The notes beneath the pieces were generated by a model. The model searched no databases, was not told where the DNA came from, and saw nothing but the letters and a program-made list of their open reading frames with translations. From the NCBI GenBank assembly GCA_958430865.1, contig CAUDNR010000624.1, positions 53,709 to 68,463 of the forward strand: a stretch of DNA of 14,755 nt, in the 5' to 3' direction. A program made the translations under genes and the position numbers. This stretch comes from Entrophospora sp. SA101. Its lineage: Eukaryota > Glomeromycota > Glomeromycetes > Entrophosporales > Entrophosporaceae. Positions 7,614-14,755 of this stretch are shown one piece after another; positions within the stretch are counted from its first letter, which is position 1, and each line of letters opens with the position of its first letter.

Positions 7614-8065
7614 ATATTTAGATTATAATCTATAAAATTTTTTACCTTACCATATATCTACAGCCAAACTCCCGTTTTCAGCGAATTTTGGTATAATTAA
7701 AAAAGTCTCGTCTCGACTAATTTTATCGTTACAGCGACCTTTCAATTACTTTTAATCGAGTCTTTTACCACCTTCGAAATAGCTTTGGACTCAAATTTGG
7801 ATACTACTTTCGGGTTCAATCAAAAAAAATTTTTATTACACGACAGTTTTTTTTACAGATTGCTTTTTGTAGAAAAACGATTCATATTTTTGTTGATCAT
7901 TCGTTATTCTTTATAAAAAAGGTAAAAATTTTTGTTTAAAAGAAAAACACGAAAATAATCAATTTTGGAAACAATAGCAACAATATGTTATATAAGGATT
8001 AAATATTTTTTAATTAATTAAAAAAAAATAAAAATAAAAATAAATAAATAAAATAATTTAAAATC
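7614..8065. other. Upstream region of the KH-domain gene
   Basis: No gene is visible. It contains CAGCGAATT (7679-7687), pyrimidine-rich stretches, GTCTCGTCTCGACT around 7705-7720, and a very A-rich leader (8015-8065) directly before the ATG at 8066. An A-rich leader is usual for fungal genes. No clear TATA element can be singled out in such AT-rich sequence. Confidence 0.45.
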
Positions 8066-9738
8066 ATGTTTATTAATCAAGAAGAAACAAAAATCGAGTA
8101 TCCAATTCCAAAAGATAAGGTTGGATTTCTTATAGGAACCAAAGGTTCTAATATCAAACGGTTAAGGTAAAACAAAAATATACCATTTTATCCAGTTAAA
8201 ATTATTTATTTATCATGTTATATATATTTATATTTATTTGTGTGTTAAATAGTAATGATTCTAAAGCCAAAATTAGAGTTGAGACCATTGGAACTAAAGC
8301 TCGAATTATTATAAAAGGAACTCAAGAACAATGCAATAACGCAAGAGAGTTGATTCGCCAAACAATGGAAAAATCTTTATTACCACCACACTTGGGTTTC
8401 ACCATTTTAGAAATAGGCGATATAACCAATCTATCTGATGCGAAATTTGAGTTCGTCGAATTTAAAGGACATGACTGTAATGTCCATTCTCTTGACAAAA
8501 CAAAGTATTACGTGAACAAAATAGAACCTGTTGACAAAAAAGAAGAAAAATCAAATGTTGATGATGTTGATGATTTGATTGATCTATTTGACAAAAAACT
8601 AAAAGTTGTAAAACCACGTGACAATAAATGTGGATTTATGACTTCTGATAAGCTCGATGATTGTTTAAACGAAATTTCCGAAAAACTTACAAAAATTGAT
8701 CCAATAAATCCTGTAGGCAAAGAGATCAGATTAACCATTTTTTTTGGCAAAGAATTATTTGTAAATGTTGGTAAAAAAATTTTTGATATGAATGATTGGA
8801 GTAATTATGAGAGAGGAAGAAATGGCATCGGAACATCATTCCAACATCATTCACCAAACGTTCAAAAAAATTTAAAATTATTACAAGATAGTTTTGGTTT
8901 TAAAAGATCTTCAAGAGATAAAAATAATCAAGACGATGATAAACATAGTATTACAATTTATTACGTAATTAATGATAAAAAGAGAAAATTGAAATTACAT
9001 TGGGATGAAGACGCGGGTAATTCAATTTTATTATTATTATAATTAATTTTGTAAAATATAAACTGTATTAATAATTATCCTTTTTTATTCCTTTAGATTT
9101 ATGGAAAATAACAAGTGCTGCTAAAGATATCAATCGTTTTGGTAAATTGAATCATGTTTTTATTTTTTTATTTTGTTCTATTGGTGAAAAATAAAAATTA
9201 ATTTATTATATTATTTTTAGCAATTCTGGATATTATTTCAGGATCTTCTATACCTGATTTAAGATTTTTATTAAAAACTCAATATGAGCTTCTTATTCAC
9301 GAGAATGTTTCAAAAATAATAAATGACCTTCAATCTAAACCATTAGTAAAAAAAGATGGAATGTGGTTTAGACAATCTGATTTTGCCGGCAAAGAAATAA
9401 ATTGCACTGGTATTCGACAAACATTACACAAGAAACGTTATGTGTAAGTAATAAAATATACATTTATATACACATAAATATTATATTTTATTATATACTC
9501 ACATTATTGTTATCATTTTTGTAGAAATAACAAGTATCAAATAACTTTTCTATCAACAATACAAGACACTGATCATAAGATATTCACAGAAGAATCAATC
9601 AATCTTAAAAATATTACATGGAGATCCGTTGAAAATATTGATAAAAAACCAAGCAAACATTTCGATGAAGATAATCTTGGTAAAACAATACGTGAAACAA
9701 TTAAATTTGCCAGAGAAGTTGCCAAAGTTGTCGCATAA
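8066..9738 (+). CDS. Single KH-domain RNA-binding protein (5 exons, 448 aa)
   Basis: Exons: 8066-8166, 8253-9016, 9097-9141, 9221-9443, 9525-9738; all introns are GT-AG, frames join cleanly and the sum is 1347 nt. The N terminus is a KH domain (about 10-74): IPKDKVGFLIGTKGSNIKRL carries the I-G-x-x-G RNA-binding loop with GTKG at 24-27, followed by KIRVET and KGTQEQCNNARELI, the later strands and helix. KH domains bind single-stranded RNA or DNA. The middle is acidic (VDDVDDLIDLFD, about 135-146). The remainder holds at least one folded region (LTIFFGKELFVNVGKKIF about 194-211; LRFLLKTQYELLIHE and a QITFLST segment nearer the C terminus) that I cannot assign; a fungal KH-associated domain of unknown function is possible. 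There is no signal peptide or membrane segment. AATAAA lies at 9873-9878. The RNA target is unknown. Confidence 0.8.
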
Positions 9739-10060
9739 CCAAATCATCATGGACAATTATATTATATATATGTAATATTAATTAAATTATTATTTTTATT
9801 ATTTTTTTTTACATTTTGAATATATAACAATTTTTTTCTTATCGTTGTATTTTTATATATTATAAACAAATAAATAAAGTTTTGTAATTATATTGTAAAG
9901 GGTTATTATAAAGAGATTTTTAAATGGTTGTTGTTGTCAAGATCGATCACTTTTGGTAATAGTTTGTCAGCAATTGAATTCGAGTGTCGAACAAAATTAT
10001 TTTCGAGAAGATTTATGTTGATCAAAAAAATAAAAATTTTTTAAAACAATAATAATAATA
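9739..10060. other. Spacer between KH gene and helicase gene
   Basis: This 322-bp stretch contains the KH gene's likely 3' end, with AATAAA at 9873-9878 about 135 bp after its stop, and then the helicase promoter/leader. The sequence before the helicase ATG is A-rich (AATAATAATAATA, 10047-10060). No gene is seen on either strand. Confidence 0.6.
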
Positions 10061-11993
10061 ATGGCTGAAGAAAACGTCAAAGAAGCAACTTTTGCTTCGT
10101 TGGTAAATTGATTAGTTAGCCAAAAAAATAATATGTATATACTGAAAGAAATCTGTGTTAATTATTAGTGTCTTTATCTATAGGGTGTATTAGAAGAATT
10201 ATGTAAAGCATGTGAACAATTAAATTATAAAACTCCAACGGCAATTCAAACAGAAGCAATTCCTTGGGCCTTACAAGGTTTGGATTATGAAAAAATATTT
10301 TTATGGAAAAAAGTCGTCTTTTTTGCTTTAAAGGCATTAATCTCTTTCTTTTGGACAAAATTTTAAGACACTCGTTAATAACAATGACAATAATAATGAT
10401 GCATTTAACTAATGTACTCACCAATTAGGTAGAGATATAATAGGATTGGCACAAACCGGGTCTGGGAAAACGGCTGCCTTTGCTTTACCTATTTTACAAG
10501 CATTATGGGAGGCACCACAAGGGCTTTTTGCTTGTGTATTAGCACCTACAAGGTAACATTATATTACTTTCAAACCAATTTTATTGATTGATTGATTGGC
10601 TGATTTTTTTTGGTGAAAAAAAAAAGAGAATTGGCGTATCAAATATCAGAAACATTTGAATCTTTAGGATCTGTAATTGGTGTTCGTTGTGTTGTTATAA
10701 TAGGTGGTATGGATATGATGACACAGGCTATTGCTCTATCTAAAAAACCTCATATTATAATAGCTACCCCAGGAAGATTACAAGATCATTTAGAAAATAC
10801 TAAAGGTTTTAGTTTAAGGAATTTAAAGTACTTGGTAAATATTGGATTTACTTGTATTATATTATTATATTATACATATAACCTTTTTTATAATATATTT
10901 TTTTTGTTTTTTAGGTAATGGATGAGGCAGATAAATTATTAGATATGGATTTTGGACCAATTATTGATAAACTTTTAAAAGTGATACCTAAGGAACGTAA
11001 CACCTACCTATTCTCTGCTACAATGACAACAAAGGTGGCCAAATTACAACGTGCTTCTTTGAATAATCCTGTCAAGATTGAAGTTTCTTCCAAGTAAATC
11101 ATTAAATAATTTACACACACACACACACACACATAGGTTTACATATTATTAATAAACAATAATTTCTTTTCTTATTCTTATTGTTTATAAAGATATTCTA
11201 CAGTGTCAACACTTCTTCAATATTATCTTTTTTTCCCTTTTAAATTTAAAGATTGTTATCTCGTCTATTTGTGTAATGAACTTGCAGGAAATTCAATTAT
11301 TATATTTAATAGAACTTGCAATGATACTCAACGCCTTGCTTTATTATTAAGAAATCTTGGATTCCCTGCAATACCGCTACACGGACAATTATCACAAGCC
11401 AATCGACTAGGTTCATTAAATAAATTTAAAGCTGGAAATAGAAATATTCTGGTAGCTACCGATGTTGCGAGCAGGTAAAAAGATCATTATAATATTTTGT
11501 TTTTTGGAGGGTTTTAAAGATGTTATTAAAAAAAATTTTCATAAATATAAATATGCATATATAATACATATTTAGAGGGCTGGATATTCCACTCGTAGAT
11601 GTAGTAATAAATTTTGATATTCCAGCGAATAGTAAAGATTACATTCATCGAGTAGGACGTACGGCTCGTGCAGGAAGATCGGGTAAATCAATTACATTTG
11701 TAACACAATACGACGTTGAATTATTTCAACGTATTGAAAATGTTATTGGGAAGAAAATGGAACTTTTCCCAATTGGGAATAAAGATGATATTCTATTGCT
11801 TGAAGAACGCGTGTCCGAAGCACAAAGAATCGCTACATTGGGGTTGAAAGAACAACAACAAAAACAAAGGAAAGGAAGTAGACGTATTAGAAGTGAAGGA
11901 AATGATGATGATGATGATAAAGATAGAGATGATCGAGATCTTATTGAAATAAATAAATTAAATAAAAAGGCTAAAAAAATAAGAATAAAATAG
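10061..11993 (+). CDS. RRP3: DEAD-box ATP-dependent RNA helicase, Rrp3/DDX47 type (7 exons, 448 aa)
   Basis: Exons: 10061-10102, 10184-10277, 10429-10552, 10627-10834, 10915-11093, 11193-11474, 11576-11993; introns are GT-AG, sum 1347 nt. All helicase motifs are present in order: Q motif with conserved upstream aromatic (F11, then LGV and TPTAIQ), I AQTGSGKT (53-60), Ia PTRELA, Ib ATPGR, II DEAD (159-162), III SAT (190-192), [32 protein letters not shown] (334-344). The run [18 protein letters not shown] and the block between V and VI match the Rrp3/DDX47 subfamily, which works in the nucleolus on 18S rRNA precursor processing in the small-subunit processome. The N-terminal extension is only about ten residues, shorter than in many fungal homologues. 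The tail is acidic (about five consecutive Asp) then Lys-rich. Intron 2 has an unusual GTTTGG donor, and intron 3 ends in an A run before AG. A possible AATAAA is at 12018-12023. Confidence 0.93.
11113..11132. repeat. AC dinucleotide microsatellite in helicase intron 5
   Basis: Ten AC units lie inside the 99-bp intron 11094-11192, about 20 bp after the donor site. The acceptor downstream (TTTATAAAG) is unaffected. It should be length-variable between strains. Confidence 0.85.
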
Positions 11994-12814
11994 ATTATTT
12001 TATATTATTAATAGTTAAATAAAATTGTAATGTGACGAATCACATGTTTATTATATAAGACCATGTGAATAAAAAATACGTGACAAAAATACTATATTTT
12101 TATTACAAATTTTATAATATTAATTTTAATATCTATTTTATTAAATGTATAAACCGCTCACAGAGACCTCATTCTAAAAGAGGAGCACAAGAAGATACTC
12201 TAGTTATATTAGAAGTCAGGTCGCGTAAAAAATAGAAAGATTGTAGAAAAGTCAATAATGTTGTTTTGAAAGAAAACAGACCCAAACAAAATGAAAATTA
12301 ACATATAAAGGCAACCCAAGAGGATGATTAATTGGTGTATTTACGTGAAAGAACCACATATCGGTTTCATTGCTAAAGTCATTATCATTTTATTAAGTTA
12401 GTAAAAATGCTTGGGCTTGAGCTTAATTTTGAATTACAAAATAGTAAACAACTTAGTGCTAGACTAGCTAAAGTAACTTCTTCAAATGAACTTGACTCAA
12501 AGTATGCTGAACAATAATTTGTATAAGGAAAACCTTACTAATTTATTGATCCAAAATGTAAAAGTAAAAATTGCTAACGAATTTATTTTTTCGTGTTTTC
12601 AAAATGGTATCATTAATAAAGATCTTTATTAACAGAACTTTTGAACCATGGATTTCTTTCCAATTGACAGGTACTTAAACGATTGGTATTCTCAAATAAA
12701 TTGCAATCAGTAAAACTTCTATGTAAATTGGTAAATAATATGTAGCATAGATTTACATGTAACCACATTGGGTATCTTTTATATAACTATGGAGGATTCA
12801 TTGTTGGAATATTC
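11994..12814. other. Gene-poor spacer after the helicase
   Basis: The stretch has stop codons at about the density expected by chance for this base composition in the frame inspected. One 36-codon ATG frame at 12407-12517 (MLGLELNFELQNSKQL start) has no recognisable motif and is not called a gene. The helicase 3' end, with AATAAA at 12018-12023, occupies the left edge. No RNA gene was recognised. Confidence 0.5.
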
Positions 12815-13147
12815 TTGAAAATATGGAAATCAATGGATGAATTGAATCGATCGTTGATATATACAGGAATAGTCAACTATGTCAAATATAATTTATACAA
12901 AAACAATCAATTAATGCGTATATACAGTAAGTTCACTGCATCCAACAGTTACATCCCTCGGGCGCCTTACTCCACACTCATTACACCTAAACACTTTGTT
13001 GCTTGTGTAAGTTATCACCTTTTTGCCCAATTCATTGACCTTAAAAACAAGATATTCACAGAATTGGTTGTAAGCACCTTGTGGAATGTTTTGGAATTAA
13101 CTTTTCAGTTGGGACAATGAGACATAACAGACCCATTAAAAGGTGGT
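12815..13147 (+). other. Possible retroelement leader upstream of gag
   Basis: This stretch directly precedes the gag-like start at 13148 and is less AT-rich than its left flank, particularly 12955-13030 (CCCTCGGGCGCC and following pyrimidine-rich sequence). An open frame of 101 codons runs through it, but the product has no recognised domain, so I read the stretch as a possible 5' LTR end and leader rather than a gene. A candidate LTR end (TATTCACA, 13052-13059) followed by TTGGTTGTAAGC could hold a primer-binding site, but no tRNA match can be confirmed and no second LTR copy lies in the window. Confidence 0.25.
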
Positions 13148-14381
13148 ATGACGACTACTTTCAAATTTAACCAACCACCACCACCCCACTACATGATGCA
13201 GGAGGAGGAAGAGGAGGAGATGGAGGACCAGTACCACCAACAGGAGGATTAGTAGATACTTATGCATTAAAAATCTATTGGCACAAATTAACTGACCAAG
13301 TAAAGGAGAGGAACAAAGGTTGGTAGAGCTACCTATATTTAACAGAGAAATAGATGATACACACCAATGGTGGAGAAACTTCAATGAGGCATGTGAAGCA
13401 AATAACATAGCAATGGAAAGAATATTACAAATTGTACCAACATGCTTGGAAGGACAAGCTGAAGCCTGAAAGAAAACACCCGACTTGAATATTGCAACAT
13501 GAGATGGACCACCAGGATCATATGACAATAACGTAAGCCTTATGAATAATTTCTTTGAATATTTTAGCTTAGCACAACGTCAGCAAAAATGGATGAATGA
13601 ATTAAGAAATCGGAGGATGAAAATGTTGATGCTTATGCAGGAGCATTAACAGAGTTATATATGAAAGCAGACTCTATGGGACAATATCCAGCAAGCAATA
13701 AATTGCAAACATCTTAATGGATTACCATCACAAATTAAAATGTTTACTGAATTAGCAGCACCAAAAGATTTCAGAGGCTTGGGAACAAGCGAAAAAGATA
13801 GAAAGTACCTTAAAGAAAGATAACCCTTTTAACAATGATAATTTAAAACACATCAATGCGTTAGTAGCAAACCAAGTAGTACAATTAGGACAAAGTGTGA
13901 ATAGACTAGCAATGGAAATTAGGGAAGGACGAAAATGCAATCTTTGTAACCAATTAGGACATGAAACTGTGAATTGCAATAAAAGGACTATGAACCAATG
14001 GCCAAATAAGAAAACAACAGAACCACAAGGAGATTGTTTCAATTGTGACAAACCAGGACACTAGTATAAAAATTGTCCTGAATGGATACAAGAGAGACAA
14101 TACAAAGGAGCCGTGAAATGTTATAGCTGTGGCAAGGAAGGTCATACATCGACCAATGCTATTGACAACCTGAGGCAGAAAACAAACAACAACAAGTAGG
14201 AAAAAAACTATCAATGAAGGATGAACAATAACCAACAGCAGTAACGGGCTGGAAGAGCCTTGTTGAACCAAGAGTACAAGAGCCACAAAATTATAACACA
14301 TCATATTCTTATATGATAGAAAGTCTATCTTTAAGTAATAATAGTATTTGCTCACCTCCTACCATGGAAAATATGTCTTAA
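13148..14381 (+). pseudogene. Decayed LTR-retrotransposon gag gene with CCHC zinc knuckles
   Basis: The reading starts at ATG 13148 (MTTTFKFNQPPPPHYM) and passes through a Gly-rich stretch in another frame (from 13198). It then follows 13275-13646 (frame 3), 13616-13700 (frame 2), 13710-13776 (frame 3), 13777-14196 (frame 1) and 14157-14381 (frame 3), with frames by position modulo 3. The capsid-like part contains HQWWRNFNEACE, ILQIVPTCLEGQAEA, RQQKWMNELR and ENVDAYAGALTELYM, typical of Ty3-like fungal Gag. Knuckle 1 (CNLCNQLGHETVNC) is intact. Knuckle 2 has TAG (14062) after GH, where an aromatic residue is expected. Knuckle 3 (CYSCGKEGH) loses its last Cys by a frameshift near 14157. In-frame TGA codons also fall where Trp fits (after QIN, GQAEA and NIAT). 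No protease, reverse transcriptase or integrase follows. It packages element RNA in living relatives; this copy is dead. Confidence 0.8.
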
Positions 14382-14389
14382 GTAATAAA

Positions 14390-14659
14390 AGTAAAACAAC
14401 ATTTGCGATTTGGAAATTTATGTATAAAAAATATAATAATCAAAATGAAGTTATAGAAATAGTTTGAAAAAAAAAATGCAAAAAAAAACATTAACACAAC
14501 CACTTGTGGATCATTAAAGAACATAGTGATATTCCTTCTATAATAAATCAATTATTACAAAAACCATATAATAAAAATGATAATACAAGAATAGAGGGAT
14601 GTACAGATGCTATCATTAATTTTATTGTTGGATTTCAAATGCCATTTTCAGTTGTATAG
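14390..14659 (+). pseudogene. Degenerate BED-finger / hAT transposase N-terminal fragment
   Basis: One frame from 14390 reads SKTTFAIWKFMYKKYNNQ, then a Lys/Cys segment interrupted by TGA, then after a TAA a stretch with HLWIIKEH, and finally IINFIVGFQMPFSVV before TAG at 14657. The order resembles the start of BED zinc-finger hAT transposases: an aromatic W-x-x-F segment, Cys pair, L-W-x-H with a downstream His, then the conserved (I/V)xxFIxxxxxPFSVV block. The first Cys of the expected pair is not visible; the site reads TGA followed by an A run, so a base change or slip is likely. Only the start of the protein is present and it carries at least two stops, so it is inactive. It directly follows the gag remnant, suggesting nested element debris. 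The PFSVV block is the strongest evidence. Confidence 0.5.
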
Positions 14660-14755
14660 TGCAGGACACCTAGTCCCGCAACTTTTTATTGGTCTTGTAT
14701 ATCCTTTAGTATACCAGAAATGGAAATGTAACACCAAAAAAACAAAACATGATTT
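14660..14755. other. Right edge of the window, no feature recognised
   Basis: The last ~95 bases may continue the dead transposase frame but show no recognisable motif. CACCTAGTCCCGCAAC (14668-14683) is locally richer in C+G than the surroundings. Nothing more can be supported. Confidence 0.3.

Noticed and set aside
8508..8750. 80-codon minus-strand frame within the KH gene
   Set aside because: It lies opposite exon 2 of a gene with consistent splicing and a KH motif; the Ser/Phe-rich product is typical of an antisense shadow.
10158..10424. 88-codon minus-strand frame across helicase exon 2 and intron 2
   Set aside because: It runs opposite conserved helicase coding sequence and an intron; no domain is seen.
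12407..13120. Reading 12407-13120 as one gene with TAA reassigned to Gln
   Set aside because: Both ends share a frame, but about eight stops in the 100 codons between 12515 and 12815 equals chance for this base composition, and no motif is visible.
13136..14355. Long minus-strand frames opposite the gag relic with many hydrophobic residues
   Set aside because: They are antisense shadows; the plus strand carries CCHC knuckles and capsid-like motifs, and the minus products have no recognisable domain.

Overview
The window looks like nuclear DNA of an AT-rich fungus, most likely an arbuscular mycorrhizal fungus (Glomeromycotina). Three intact genes have many short GT-AG introns (70-151 bp), mitochondrion- and nucleolus-related products of fungal type, AT-rich spacers full of microsatellites, and decayed retrotransposon and hAT-like debris at the edges. 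The exact species cannot be read from the sequence.

Layout. 1-990: AT-rich spacer with a possible hAT transposase scrap on the minus strand and a possible Myb/SANT-like scrap on the plus strand. 991-3436: the most unusual part. Two broken coiled-coil genes read well only if TGA is taken as tryptophan; the first ends in a cysteine-rich zinc-ribbon-like domain. They are separated by an eight-copy, 19-bp tandem array of imperfect palindromes and a low-complexity A+T tract. 3508-3774 (minus): a small lysine-rich hypothetical gene, followed by a duplicated hairpin-plus-63-bp element. 4380-6606: seven-exon gene for a mitochondrial serine O-acetyltransferase of the MetX alpha/beta-hydrolase family (cys2/cysA type). 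6607-8065: repeat-rich spacer. 8066-9738: five-exon gene for a single-KH-domain RNA-binding protein. 10061-11993: seven-exon gene for an Rrp3/DDX47-type DEAD-box RNA helicase. 11994-13147: spacer, possibly with a retroelement leader. 13148-14381: decayed gag-like retrotransposon gene with CCHC zinc knuckles. 14390-14659: degenerate BED-finger/hAT transposase start.

The three intact genes share one orientation but are separate transcription units. The acetyltransferase feeds cysteine synthesis; the helicase, and perhaps the KH protein, act on RNA, the helicase in ribosome production. Nothing shows that they form one pathway.

The main discovery candidate is 991-3436. All TGA codons in the open frames sit where a residue, usually a plausible Trp, is needed, while the neighbouring fungal genes use only TGG. 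TGA=Trp is the code of Mollicutes, and mollicute endobacteria live inside these fungi, so a decayed transfer of endobacterial DNA into the host nucleus is the simplest reading. A misassembly or a mitochondrial-code origin must be excluded.
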